Counted from the first letter of the stretch, positions 8,198-16,254 are shown. The stretch: DNA of 64,000 bases from Ramlibacter cellulosilyticus (GCF_014297465.1 NZ_JACORT010000002.1:62001-126000), one strand, 5' to 3'. Made by a program: numbers and translations. The notes: generated by a model from the letters alone, not told the origin.

Positions 8198-9106
8198 ATG
8201 GTCCAGCGCAAAGAACACCTCGACGGGCTCGCCGTCGGCCTCCTCATCGCCTGCTGCGCCTTCTGGGGCTTCCAGCAGATCCTGATCAAGAGCATCGTCA
8301 GCGAAGTGCCGCCGCTGTGGCAGGCCGCCATCCGCTTCGTCGGCGCGACGGTGCTGCTCTGGGCCTGGTGCGCGTGGCGGGGCGTGAAGCTGTTCGAGCG
8401 GGACGGCACGCTGCGCGCGGGCCTGCTGGCCGGCGCGCTGTTCGCGGCGGAGTTCACCTGCATCTACCTCGGGCTGCGCGACACGGCGGCTTCGCGCCTC
8501 ACCGTCTTCCTCTACACCTCGCCGTTCGTGGTGGCGCTGCTGCTGCCGCGCTTCGTGCCGTCGGAGAAGCTGCGGCCCGCGCAATGGGTCGGCCTGGTGA
8601 TCGCGTTCGCGGCCGTGGCGCTCGCCTTCAGCGAAGGCTTCATGGGCCACAGCACGCCGCGCCAGCTGCGCGGCGACGCGCTCGCGCTCGCGGCCGGCAC
8701 GCTGTGGGGGCTCACGACGCTGGTGATCCGCAGCTCGAAGATGGCGACCGCGAGCGCGGAGAAGACGCTGTTCTACCAGGTGGCCGTGACGGCCGCCGTG
8801 GCGCCGCTGCTGTCGCTGGGGTGGGGCGAGTCGTGGTCCTTCCACTATTCCGGCTACGCCTGGCTGTCGATCGCGCTGCAGACGGTGATCGGCGCCTTCG
8901 CGAGCTACCTCGCCTGGATGTGGATGCTGCGGCACTACCCGGCCACGCAGCTGTCCTCCTTCACCTTCCTCGCGCCGCTGTTCGCGCTGGTGTTCGGCGT
9001 GGTGCTGCTGGGAGAACACCTCACGCTGCAGCTGCTGGTGGCGCTCGCGGCCGTGGCGGCGGGCATCGTTCTGGTGAACCGCAAGAAGGCCGTGCGCGCG
9101 GCCTGA
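8198..9106 (+). CDS. DMT-superfamily (EamA) transporter
   Basis: 302 aa with about ten hydrophobic segments arranged as two EamA repeats: the first from about residue 10 (GLAVGLLIACCAFWGFQQIL) and the second from about 160 (ALAAGTLWGLTTLVIRSSK). Such proteins are inner-membrane exporters of metabolites or amino acids; the substrate is not predictable. It ends in a short basic tail (NRKKAVRAA). It stands alone after the MarR gene with a 63-base gap, and it is convergent with the class II aldolase, whose stop is 5 bases beyond its own. Confidence 0.88.
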   Translation: MVQRKEHLDGLAVGLLIACCAFWGFQQILIKSIVSEVPPLWQAAIRFVGATVLLWAWCAWRGVKLFERDGTLRAGLLAGALFAAEFTCIYLGLRDTAASRLTVFLYTSPFVVALLLPRFVPSEKLRPAQWVGLVIAFAAVALAFSEGFMGHSTPRQLRGDALALAAGTLWGLTTLVIRSSKMATASAEKTLFYQVAVTAAVAPLLSLGWGESWSFHYSGYAWLSIALQTVIGAFASYLAWMWMLRHYPATQLSSFTFLAPLFALVFGVVLLGEHLTLQLLVALAAVAAGIVLVNRKKAVRAA

Positions 9107-9110
9107 AGCT

Positions 9111-9887
9111 TCAGCGCACGAAGCCGGAGTCCAGGTCCCAGGCCCAGCGCAGCATCGCGTCCCACAGCAAGGTGTTCTGGTTGCCCTGGCGCGCGGTGCG
9201 CTCGTACTGCGCGGCGGCGCGCTCGGCAACCTCGGGCCGCGGTTGCACCAGCGGCGCGCCGCTCGCCTGCGCGGCCACCTGCACTTCGCAGGCGCGCTGC
9301 AGCATGTAGTGCTCGGCGAAGGCATCGCCGATGCCGGGCCCGCACACCAGCAGGCCGTGGTTGCGCAGGATCATCACGTTGCGGTCACCAAGGTCCGCGG
9401 CGAGCCGTGCGCACTCCTCGCGGTCCAGCGTGATGCCTTCGAAGTCGTGGTACGCGATGCGGCCCGTATAGAACGTGGAATTGAAGCTGAGGGGCAGCAG
9501 GCCGTCGCGCTGGCAGGACACGACCTGCCCCGCCGTCGTGTGCGTGTGCACGACGCACTGCGCGTCCGGCCTCGCGGCGTGCACCGCGGCGTGCACGATG
9601 AAGCCAGCGGGGTTCACGTCCCACGGGCTGGGCTCCACCTTGCGCCCTTCCAGGTCGATCTTCACCAGCTGCGCCGCCGTGATCTCGCGGTACATCAGGC
9701 CGAAGGGATTGATCAGGAAGTTCTCCGTACCAGGCACGCGCACCGTGAGGTGGTTGTAGATCAGCTCGTGCCAGCCCAGGTGCGCGAAGAGGCGGTAGGC
9801 CGCGGCGAGCTCGCAGCGCACCTGCCACTCGGCGGGCCCCATGCCGGCAGGGCGGCGCTGCTGGAAGGCATCGTGCAGCGCGGTCAT
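9111..9887 (-). CDS. Class II aldolase/adducin family protein
   Basis: 258 aa. The metal site is visible as VVHTHTTAGQV (about residues 121-131) and a later His in LRNHGLLVCG. Members are zinc-dependent aldolases, epimerases or decarboxylases acting on sugar phosphates or similar; the isoform is undetermined. The ATG at 9887 overlaps by four bases (ATGA) the stop of a short upstream frame that looks like a Rieske oxygenase remnant, so translation may be coupled to it. A LysR regulator diverges from the head of this unit. A paralogue of similar design lies at 44379-45134. Confidence 0.88.
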   Translation of the reverse strand: MTALHDAFQQRRPAGMGPAEWQVRCELAAAYRLFAHLGWHELIYNHLTVRVPGTENFLINPFGLMYREITAAQLVKIDLEGRKVEPSPWDVNPAGFIVHAAVHAARPDAQCVVHTHTTAGQVVSCQRDGLLPLSFNSTFYTGRIAYHDFEGITLDREECARLAADLGDRNVMILRNHGLLVCGPGIGDAFAEHYMLQRACEVQVAAQASGAPLVQPRPEVAERAAAQYERTARQGNQNTLLWDAMLRWAWDLDSGFVR

Positions 9888-10063
9888 GCGATGCCGACCT
9901 GGTGCGGCTTCGGCACGGCCACCGGCGATGCGAAGGTGCGGCGGAAGTGGGGCAGCGCCGCGTCGGGGGCGATCAGGCTCTGGTGCAGGGAGCGCGAGAT
10001 GTTCGCGCCGTCGATCAGTTCGTGGTCCCAGGCGACCACGTACCAGCAGTTCTTCAGGAACAT
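9884..10063 (-). pseudogene. Truncated Rieske-type ring oxygenase remnant (59 aa)
   Basis: The frame opens with ATG at 10063 behind a GGAG ribosome site and reads MFLKNCWYVVAWDHELIDG, the characteristic first residues of Rieske [2Fe-2S] aromatic-ring oxygenases of the vanillate-demethylase type. Normal members run about 340 aa and carry CxH and CxxH iron-sulfur ligands shortly after. Here the sequence jumps at about residue 20 to an unrelated tail (NISRSLHQSL to KPHQVGIA) and stops after 59 residues with neither motif. I read this as an internal in-frame deletion joining the start to a late segment. It overlaps the aldolase start by ATGA. It may also survive as a leader that drives aldolase translation. 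I cannot align the tail to anything known. Confidence 0.55.
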
Positions 10064-10171
10064 CGGGTTCTCCAGCAGGTGCCCGCCGTCGAAGGCGGAT
10101 CGACAATGCTAGGAATGCCTTGCCCCCCGATCAATGCGGCTCGCTGGCCGCTGTGTTCCGGATCCTGAACA

Positions 10172-11059
10172 ATGAACTGGGACGACTTCGACGCCTTCTG
10201 CCTGGTGGTGGACCACGGCGGCTTCACCGCCGCGGCACGCGCGCTGGACCGGCCGAAGTCCAGCCTCAGCGCGTCCGTGGCGCGGCTCGAGACCGAGCTC
10301 GGCACGCGCCTGCTGGAACGCACCACGCGGCAGCTGCGCCTGACGGACGCGGGCGAATCGCTGTACCGCGACATCTCGCGGCCGCTGGCCCAACTCCGCG
10401 AGCGCGCGGTGGAGGCGCTGGCGCAAGGCACGACCGTGCAAGGCACCTTGCGCGTGGCGGCACCTTACGAGTTCGGCGCGCACCACCTCGCGGCAGTCGC
10501 CTGCCGCGTCATGCAGGACCACCCGCAACTGCGCGTCCACCTCGACGTGGAGCATGCGCGCGTGGCGCTGTTCGAGCGGCACTACGACCTGGTGTTCTCG
10601 ACGATGGAGCACAACGCGGCGCCGGCGACGGTGGTGACGCGGCGCGTCTACTCGCTGGAGCGGGGGCTGTTCGCGGCGCCGCCGTTGCTGGCGGGACGGG
10701 AGACGCTGGCGCAACCGGAGGAACTGGAAGGCTTGCCCTTGCTGGCGGGAGGCGAGGACCAGCGGTGGTCGTTCCGCGACGCAGGCGGGACGGTCGCGGA
10801 AGTGGAGATGCGCAACCCGCGCATGCGCAGCGGGAATGCGGAGGTGCGGCTGAAGGCGGCGATCGCGGGGATCGGGGTGGTGCGGGTGACGTCGACGTTC
10901 GCGGCGGCGGCGGTGGCGCAGGGTTTGCTCGTGCCGCTGCTGGCGGAGTGGACGCCCGAGCCCTTGAAGATCCACGCGCTGTTGCCGGGGAAGCATGTGC
11001 CGGCGAAGGTGCGGGTGTTCCTGGAGTTGCTGGAACAGGAGGCTTCCGGCGCGTTGTGA
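10172..11059 (+). CDS. LysR-family transcriptional regulator
   Basis: 295 aa. The N-terminal helix-turn-helix (about residues 4-60) includes GFTAAARALDRPKSSLSASV, followed by a LysR substrate-binding domain. The short-helix sequence and RTTRQLRLTDAGE segment are those of the CrgA/AaeR-like subgroup. It diverges from the Rieske remnant-aldolase unit, so it most likely controls that unit and itself from the 108-base gap (10064-10171). The inducer is unknown. The gene is intact, which contrasts with the damaged oxygenase it may once have served. Confidence 0.88.
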   Translation: MNWDDFDAFCLVVDHGGFTAAARALDRPKSSLSASVARLETELGTRLLERTTRQLRLTDAGESLYRDISRPLAQLRERAVEALAQGTTVQGTLRVAAPYEFGAHHLAAVACRVMQDHPQLRVHLDVEHARVALFERHYDLVFSTMEHNAAPATVVTRRVYSLERGLFAAPPLLAGRETLAQPEELEGLPLLAGGEDQRWSFRDAGGTVAEVEMRNPRMRSGNAEVRLKAAIAGIGVVRVTSTFAAAAVAQGLLVPLLAEWTPEPLKIHALLPGKHVPAKVRVFLELLEQEASGAL

Positions 11060-11219
11060 CGCCGATCGGTGGGGTTCGCTGGCGCTCACCGTCCGCGGAT
11101 TCGCCGCGCCACCCTACAGGGATTGCGATGCCGGTTTTTTCGACCGTGAAGCGCGCGCCGGTTTGTAGGGTGGCGGCGCGCCAGCGCCGGAAGGTGAACG
11201 AACGTGAACCCCACCCATC
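11060..11219. repeat. Dispersed repeat, GGTGGGGTTCGCTGG family, inverted pair
   Basis: The element GCCGATCGGTGGGGTTCGCT...CCACCCTAC (11060-11116) is followed about 50 bases later by an inverted relative, GTAGGGTGG...GTGAACCCCACCC (11165-11219). It fills the gap between the convergent LysR and aacS genes. The same family flanks the tandem array at 14079-14518 and recurs at 24249-24303. Confidence 0.8.
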
Positions 11220-11222
11220 CGC

Positions 11223-13226
11223 TCACGCCCGCAAACGCCGCTCCGCAAACGCCACGTACCACTCCAGGCACCCGGGATTCGCCATCGCGTCCCGGTTCAC
11301 CACCTTCTCGATCGGCTGCCCCAGCAGCAGCTTCTTGATCGGCAGCTCCTGCTTCTTCCCCGACAGCGTGCGCGGGATCTCGGGCACCTGCAGGATCTCG
11401 TCCGGCACGAAGCGCGGGCTGAGGGCCGTGCGGATCGCGCCCGAGAGCTTCGCCTTCATCGCCGCGTCCAGCGCGACGCCCGGCCGCAGCACCACGAACA
11501 GCGGCATGTAGCTCTCGCGTCCGAGGTACTCCAGGTCCACCACCATCGAGTCCAGCACCTCCGGCAAGGCCTCCACGGCGCTGTACAACTCGCTCGTGCC
11601 CATGCGCAGGCCATGGCGATTGATGGTCGCGTCGCTGCGGCCGTAGATGATGCAGCCGCCTTCGGGCGCGATCTTCAGCCAGTCGCCGTGGCGCCAGACG
11701 CCGGGGTACATGTCGAAGTAGCTGGAGAGGTAGCGGTGGTTGCCCTCGTCGTTCCAGAAATAGATCGGCATCGAGGGGATCGGCTTCGTGCACACCAGCT
11801 CGCCCACCTCGCCGATCACCGGCTGCCCCTGCTCGTTCCAGGCCTCCACCGAGCAACCGAGCTCGCGGCATTGCATCTGCCCCGGCACCTGCGGCAGCTC
11901 GCGGTTGCCGCCGATGAAGGCGCCCGCGAAGTCGGTGCCGCCGGAGATGTTGCACCACCAGATGTCCGGCGTGCCCAGCTTCCCGAACTGCGCGGTGCCC
12001 CAGCGCTGCACTTCTTCGGACAGCGGCGAGCCGGTGGTGCCCAGCGCACGCACCGTCTTCAAGCCCGGGTAGCGCGAGAGGTCGAGGCCCGCCTTCATGC
12101 AATTCGCGAAGAACGCCGCTCCGGCGCCGAAGAAGGTGACGCCCAGGTCCGACGCGAAGCGCCAGAGCACGCTCCAGTCCGGGTTCTCCTTGCTGCCGCC
12201 CGGGTTGCCGTCGTAGATGCAGCAGGTCGTGCCGGAAAGCAGCCCGGCCACCTGCGCGTTCCACATCACCCAGCCCGTGGAGCTGTACCAGTGGTAGCGC
12301 TCGCCCCAGCTGTTCGGGTCGTAGCTGCAGCCCACGTCGTTGTGCAGGCCGCCCGCACCCAGCATCACCAGCACGATGCCGCCGTGGCCATGCACGATGG
12401 GCTTGGGCAGGCCGGTCGTACCGCTCGAATAGACGATCCACAGCGGGTGGTCGAAGGGCAGCCACAGCGGCTCGAACGCGTCGACTTCCGGGCCCTTCGC
12501 CGCGACGGCGTCGGCGAAGTCCGTGGACTCCGGCAGCGCCTGGGTCGCCGCGCCGAGATTGCGGTGGACCAGCAAATGCGTCACCGAAGGCAGCGCCGCC
12601 TTCAGCTCCGCGACGACGGCGCTGCGGTCGAAGTCCTTGCCGCCGTAGCGTACGCCATCGCAGGCGATCAGCATCTTCGGCGCGATCTGCTTGAAGCGGT
12701 CCAGCACCGCGTGCGTGCCCATGTCCGGCGCGCAGACGCTCCACACGCCGCCGAGGCTCACGACGGCGAGGAAGGCGACCATCGTCTCCGGGATGTTGGG
12801 CAGGTAGGCCGCCACGCGGTCGCCGGGCTGCAGTCCCTGCGCCTTCAGGTGGAGCGCGAGCGACGCGACCTGCCGCCGCAGCTCCGGCCAGGAGAGTTCG
12901 CGGTGCTCGCCCTTCTCGTTGCGCGCGACGATCGCCGGGAAACCCGCCGCATGCGCCGGCTGCACGTGGCGGAACACCTGCCGCGCGTAGTTGAACTGCG
13001 CGCCCTCGAACCAGCGTGCGCCGGGCATCTTTTCTTCGGCGAGCACCTGCCGGTGCGGCGTGGGCGACTCCAGCCGGTAGTAGTCCCACACGCTCTGCCA
13101 GAACGCCGGCAGGTCGCGCACCGACCACTCCCACAGCGCCTGGTAGTCCCCGAAAGCGAGCCCGCGCTCACGCCGGAGCCACTCCTGGTAACGACGGATC
13201 TGGGGAACGTACGGTGCTGCACTCAT
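11223..13226 (-). CDS. aacS: Acetoacetate--CoA ligase
   Basis: 667 aa, matching acetoacetyl-CoA synthetases (about 650 aa). Adenylate-forming marks are YSSGTTGLPKPIVHGHGG near residue 270 and a C-terminal RTLSGKKQELPIKKLL carrying the catalytic Lys. The N-terminal RYQEWLRRERGL region with a DLPAFWQSVWDYY segment is typical of AacS. It activates acetoacetate with ATP and CoA in the cytosol, recycling ketone bodies and PHB-derived carbon (family knowledge). The start at 13226 is chosen because a longer frame would run into the divergent cyclase-family gene, 49 bases away. Confidence 0.93.
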   Translation of the reverse strand: MSAAPYVPQIRRYQEWLRRERGLAFGDYQALWEWSVRDLPAFWQSVWDYYRLESPTPHRQVLAEEKMPGARWFEGAQFNYARQVFRHVQPAHAAGFPAIVARNEKGEHRELSWPELRRQVASLALHLKAQGLQPGDRVAAYLPNIPETMVAFLAVVSLGGVWSVCAPDMGTHAVLDRFKQIAPKMLIACDGVRYGGKDFDRSAVVAELKAALPSVTHLLVHRNLGAATQALPESTDFADAVAAKGPEVDAFEPLWLPFDHPLWIVYSSGTTGLPKPIVHGHGGIVLVMLGAGGLHNDVGCSYDPNSWGERYHWYSSTGWVMWNAQVAGLLSGTTCCIYDGNPGGSKENPDWSVLWRFASDLGVTFFGAGAAFFANCMKAGLDLSRYPGLKTVRALGTTGSPLSEEVQRWGTAQFGKLGTPDIWWCNISGGTDFAGAFIGGNRELPQVPGQMQCRELGCSVEAWNEQGQPVIGEVGELVCTKPIPSMPIYFWNDEGNHRYLSSYFDMYPGVWRHGDWLKIAPEGGCIIYGRSDATINRHGLRMGTSELYSAVEALPEVLDSMVVDLEYLGRESYMPLFVVLRPGVALDAAMKAKLSGAIRTALSPRFVPDEILQVPEIPRTLSGKKQELPIKKLLLGQPIEKVVNRDAMANPGCLEWYVAFAERRLRA

Positions 13227-13275
13227 GCAGGCCAGACTAGCATCGGCCCAGCTGCAGCCCAACGGAGGTTTTCCC

Positions 13276-14076
13276 ATGCCACGGAAGTTCGTCGACCTGT
13301 CCATCTACCTCGAGAACGACGTCGTCTCCGACCCGCCCGCGTTCGCGCCGAAGATCCAGTACTTCACCCACGAGAACACCTTCTCGCAGATCGAGCCGTT
13401 CTTCCCCGGGCTGCAGAAAGGCGACCTGCCGGATGGCGAAGGGTGGGCCGTGGAGATGGTGCAGCTGTCCACGCACAACGGCACGCACCTCGACGCGCCC
13501 TACCACTTCCACTCGACCATGAACAGGAAGCTGGGCGAGAACGAGCGGTCGATCGCCATCGACGAAGTGCCGCTGGAGTGGTGCTTCCAGCCCGGGGTGA
13601 AGCTCGATTTCCGGCACCTGCCGGACGGGTACGTGGTGCGCGCGGAGGACGTGGAAGCGGAGCTGAAGCGCATCGGCCACGTGCTGGAGCCGCTGGAGAT
13701 CGTGGTGGTGAACACGCGGGCGGGCTCGCGCTATGGCCAGAACGATTACGTCTCTTCCGGCTGCGGCATGGGCTACGAAGCGACGATGTACCTGCTGGAG
13801 CGGGGCGTGCGCCTGACGGGCACGGACGCGTGGAGCTGGGACGCGCCGTTCGTGCACACCGCGAAGAAGTACGGCGAAAGCCAGGACGCGTCGCTGATCT
13901 GGGAAGGGCACAAGGCCGGGCGCGACATCGGCTACTGCCACCTGGAGAAGCTGCACAACCTGGAGGCGCTGCCGGCGGACGGGTTCTACATCAGCTGCTT
14001 CCCGCACAAGATCCGCGGGGCGTCGGCGGGGTGGACGCGGGCGGTGGCGATCTTCGACGAGAAGTTGTTTGGGTGA
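13276..14076 (+). CDS. Cyclase-family (kynurenine formamidase-like) hydrolase
   Basis: 266 aa. The strong GGAGG site at 13264-13268 fixes the ATG at 13276. The metal-binding signature of the cyclase/KynB fold is seen as HNGTHLDAPYHF (about residues 76-87). Its members are Mn/Zn-dependent amide, lactone or ring hydrolases, such as arylformamidase. Being divergent from acetoacetyl-CoA synthetase suggests a role in feeding a degradation pathway, but the substrate cannot be told. Its stop is followed at once by a dispersed repeat and the 28-bp tandem array. Confidence 0.85.
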   Translation: MPRKFVDLSIYLENDVVSDPPAFAPKIQYFTHENTFSQIEPFFPGLQKGDLPDGEGWAVEMVQLSTHNGTHLDAPYHFHSTMNRKLGENERSIAIDEVPLEWCFQPGVKLDFRHLPDGYVVRAEDVEAELKRIGHVLEPLEIVVVNTRAGSRYGQNDYVSSGCGMGYEATMYLLERGVRLTGTDAWSWDAPFVHTAKKYGESQDASLIWEGHKAGRDIGYCHLEKLHNLEALPADGFYISCFPHKIRGASAGWTRAVAIFDEKLFG

Positions 14077-14078
14077 GG

Positions 14079-14135
14079 CCGATCGGTGGGGTTCGCTGGC
14101 GCTCACCGTCGGCGGCTGGCGCCGCCCCACCCTAC
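14079..14135. repeat. Left dispersed-repeat flank of the tandem array
   Basis: GCCGATCGGTGGGGTTCGCT at the start and GCCGCCCCACCCTAC at the end define one arm of the GGTGGGGTTCGCTGG repeat family. The inverted partner lies at 14462-14518, so the tandem array sits between the two arms of one palindromic element. Confidence 0.85.
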
Positions 14136-14136
14136 C

Positions 14137-14461
14137 TGCGGCATTCGCCGCCCGCCGCCCCACAATGGCGGCATTCGCCGCCGGGCACCCCGATGCCGAC
14201 ATTCGCCGCCGGGCGCCCCGATGCCGGCATTCGGCGCCCGGCACCCGATGCCGGCATTCGCCGCCCGGCGCCCCGATGCCGGCATTCGCCGCCCGGCGCC
14301 CCGATGCCGGCATTCGCCGCCCGGCGCCCCGATGCCGGCATTCGCCGCCCGGCGCCCCGATGCCGGCATTCGGCGCCCGGCACCCGATGCCGGCATTCGC
14401 CGCCCGGCACCCGATGCCGGCATTCGCCGCCCGGCGCCGCGATGGCGGCGTTCGCCGCCTT
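14137..14461. repeat. Tandem array of about twelve 27-28 bp units
   Basis: Units based on GCATTCGCCGCCCGGCGCCC followed by CGATGCCG start at 14141, 14171, 14199, 14227, 14254, 14282, 14310, 14338, 14366, 14393, 14420 and 14448. The centre units are identical and the outer ones diverge, as expected for expansion by slippage or unequal exchange. There are no spacers, so this is not a CRISPR. The 28-bp period keeps all six frames open, so protein-like frames through it are meaningless. With the flanks this explains the whole 484-base gap between the cyclase-family and TetR genes. Confidence 0.93.
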
Positions 14462-14518
14462 GTAGGGTGGCCCGGCGACAGCCGGGGCAGGTGAGCGCCA
14501 GCGAACCCCACCGATCGA
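14462..14518. repeat. Right dispersed-repeat flank of the tandem array
   Basis: GTAGGGTGGCCCGGCG followed by GTGAGCGCCAGCGAACCCCA and CCGATCG is the inverted counterpart of the arm at 14079-14135. It ends 43 bases before the TetR start. Confidence 0.85.
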
Positions 14519-14531
14519 CGTTGGCTTGCAA

Positions 14532-14551
14532 TTTCGCACAGGCGTGCTAAT
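14532..14551. promoter_or_regulatory. TetR operator, autoregulatory copy
   Basis: TTTCGCACAGGCGTGC contains the inverted arms GCAC and GTGC separated by four bases, directly before the TetR ATG at 14561. An almost matching site lies at 15203-15223 before the next unit, which supports both as operators of the regulator encoded between them. Confidence 0.6.
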
Positions 14552-14560
14552 CTGCCCGCC

Positions 14561-15163
14561 ATGGACGCCCGGACCCAGAAAAGCGAACTGACGCGCGCCG
14601 CCATCGTCGGCGCCGCGCTCGACCTCGCCGCGGCCGAAGGGCTCGAGTCCATCTCCCTGCAGGTCGTCGCCGACCGCATCGGCCTCTCCAAGAGCGGCGT
14701 CTTCTCGCGCGTCGGTTCGCGCGAGGCGCTGCAGATGGCCGTGATCGAGGAGTTCGGCCGCCGCTTCCTGGCGGAAGTCTTCGTCCCCGCCATGCAACGG
14801 CCCAAGGGCCTGCCGCGCCTGGACGAGATCGTGCGCCGCTGGATCCGCCGCACCCGCGACGTCGAAGGGCAAACGGGCTGCATCTTCACCGCCGGCGCCT
14901 TCGAACTCGACGACCGCGAAGGCCCGCTGCGCGACTTCCTGCTCGGGGAGGTCACCCGCTGGCGCGCCGCGCTGCGCCGCACGGTGCTGCAGGCCATCGA
15001 AGCCGGCCACCTGAAGCCCGAGACCGACCCCGAACAGCTCGTCGCCGAGATCTACAGCCTCGCCATGGGGCAGCTGCACGACATCCGCTTCCTGCGCGAT
15101 CCCCGCGCCACCGAGCGCGCCCAGGCTTCCTGGGAGCGGCTGGTGAAGAGCTACCAGGCCTGA
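14561..15163 (+). CDS. TetR-family transcriptional regulator
   Basis: 200 aa. Residues about 10-56 form the DNA-binding helix-turn-helix (ALDLAAAEGLESISLQVVAD followed by RIGLSKSGVFSRVGSREAL). The rest is a helical ligand-binding domain of the YcdC-like type. Two near-identical inverted repeats, one before this gene and one before the next, indicate that it represses itself and the small gene plus hydrolase downstream (inference from the repeated sites). The ligand is unknown; hydrolase partners often point to fatty or aromatic esters. Confidence 0.92.
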   Translation: MDARTQKSELTRAAIVGAALDLAAAEGLESISLQVVADRIGLSKSGVFSRVGSREALQMAVIEEFGRRFLAEVFVPAMQRPKGLPRLDEIVRRWIRRTRDVEGQTGCIFTAGAFELDDREGPLRDFLLGEVTRWRAALRRTVLQAIEAGHLKPETDPEQLVAEIYSLAMGQLHDIRFLRDPRATERAQASWERLVKSYQA

Positions 15164-15202
15164 CCCGCACGCACACCCGACCCGTCGTTTCCCACGCCCA
15201 TA

Positions 15203-15223
15203 TTTCGCACACCCGTGCGAGAA
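15203..15223. promoter_or_regulatory. TetR operator for the microprotein-hydrolase unit
   Basis: TCGCACACCCGTGCGA (15205-15220) is a perfect 6+6 inverted repeat with a 4-base centre, flanked by TTT and GAAA. It shares TTTCGCACA and CGTGC with the site before the TetR gene. It lies 15 bases before the 37-aa gene, overlapping the expected promoter end. Confidence 0.65.
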
Positions 15224-15235
15224 AGGAAAAGCACC

Positions 15236-15349
15236 ATGCTCGCCCTCCTCACCTTCGTCGCCGCCTATGGCGGCTGGCGCGCCCTCCGCGCCGTCGTGGA
15301 ACAGCTGCGGCGCCTGCCGCGCAGCAACAACGACTTCATCTTCTTCTGA
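15236..15349 (+). CDS. 37-aa microprotein, unknown function
   Basis: A short frame with ribosome site GAAAGGAAAAG and ATG at 15236. The product is a hydrophobic start (MLALLTFVAAYGGW), a basic amphipathic stretch (RALRAVVEQLRRLPRSNN) and an FIFF tail, so it may associate with the membrane. It lies between a TetR operator and an alpha/beta hydrolase gene that starts 11 bases after its stop, so it is almost certainly co-transcribed with the hydrolase. It could be a true microprotein or a translational leader. I recognise no family. Confidence 0.6.
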   Translation: MLALLTFVAAYGGWRALRAVVEQLRRLPRSNNDFIFF

Positions 15350-15360
15350 AGGACCGCACC

Positions 15361-16254
15361 ATGGACAGCTCCAGCAGCAGCGCCGTGCAGGCCACGGCCG
15401 GCTACTACCAGGCGAGCGTCGGCCTGCGCTTCTTCCGCTTCGCGCTCGGCACCTCGCAGAAGCTCTGGCCCGCGCTCGCGACGCGGGCGGCGGTGCGCCT
15501 GTTCTGCACGCCCTTGCCGCCGAAGTGGCTGCAACGGCGGGCGGCGTGGGCCGCGGACTGGAAGGTCGCGCAATGGCCCTTCGAGGACGCGCAGCTCACC
15601 GTCTATACGCAAGCCGCGCAGCCGCACGGGCCGGTCGCCCTGCTGGTGCACGGCTGGGGCGGCCACGCGCGCCAGCTGCTGCCGCTGGCCGAATCGCTCG
15701 CGCAGCACGGCCTGCGGCCCGTGCTGCTGGAGATGCCCGCGCACGGACGCAGCGCCGGCAGCACCAGCAACCTGCCGCAGTTCGCCCGCGCGATCGACTA
15801 CGCCGTGGGCCGCCTGCAGCAGGAGGGCCACGAGATCGGCCTGCTCGCCGCGCACTCGCTCGGCGCGAACGCCGCCGCCTATGCGGCGAGCCGCGGCATC
15901 GGCATCGGCAAGCTCGTGCTGCTGGCGCCGCCCGCGTCCCCGCGCAACTACACGCGCTATTTCGCGCAGGTCTTCGGCCTCAGCGAGACGACGCGCGCGG
16001 CGATGCAGAAGCACATCGAGGCGCGCGAAGGCGTGCTGATGCAGCACTTCGAGCCGCGTGCCGTGGCGCCCCGCATCCGCGTGCCCACGCTCGTGGTGCA
16101 CGACCGCGGCGACGCCATCAATGCCTTCACCGACGGCCAGGCGTTCGCGCAGGCGATCCAGGGCGCGCAGCTGCTGCCCACCGAAGGCCTGGGCCACCGC
16201 AAGCTGCTGAAGGACCCCGCCGTCGTCGCGAAGGTGGTGCTCTTCGCGCGCTGA
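15361..16254 (+). CDS. Alpha/beta hydrolase
   Basis: 297 aa. Motifs in order: LVHGWGGHARQLLPLAESLA (oxyanion region, near residue 96), nucleophile elbow AAHSLGAN, acid VVHDRGDAINAF, and GLGHRKLL for the catalytic His. The first 80 residues lack the usual core and hold an amphipathic stretch (FRFALGTSQKLWPALATRAA). The enzyme may be peripheral to the membrane. It is the second gene of the TetR-controlled unit. Esterase or lipase-type activity is likely; the substrate is unknown. Confidence 0.88.
   Translation: MDSSSSSAVQATAGYYQASVGLRFFRFALGTSQKLWPALATRAAVRLFCTPLPPKWLQRRAAWAADWKVAQWPFEDAQLTVYTQAAQPHGPVALLVHGWGGHARQLLPLAESLAQHGLRPVLLEMPAHGRSAGSTSNLPQFARAIDYAVGRLQQEGHEIGLLAAHSLGANAAAYAASRGIGIGKLVLLAPPASPRNYTRYFAQVFGLSETTRAAMQKHIEAREGVLMQHFEPRAVAPRIRVPTLVVHDRGDAINAFTDGQAFAQAIQGAQLLPTEGLGHRKLLKDPAVVAKVVLFAR

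Noticed and set aside
10109..11089. 326-codon frame antisense to the LysR gene
   Set aside because: Composition is Arg/His/Gln-rich and the LysR gene on the other strand explains the conservation.
14137..14461. CRISPR array
   Set aside because: The units abut with no spacers and are 27-28 bp long with gradual edge divergence, so this is a tandem repeat, not a CRISPR.
11613..14465. 950-codon plus-strand frame
   Set aside because: It runs antisense over aacS, then out of frame with the cyclase-family gene, and into the tandem array, so it is a chance frame.
14069..14494. Repeat-rich proteins of about 140 aa on either strand over the tandem array
   Set aside because: All six frames stay open because the period is not a multiple of three and the unit has no stop; no ribosome site or conserved domain supports coding.
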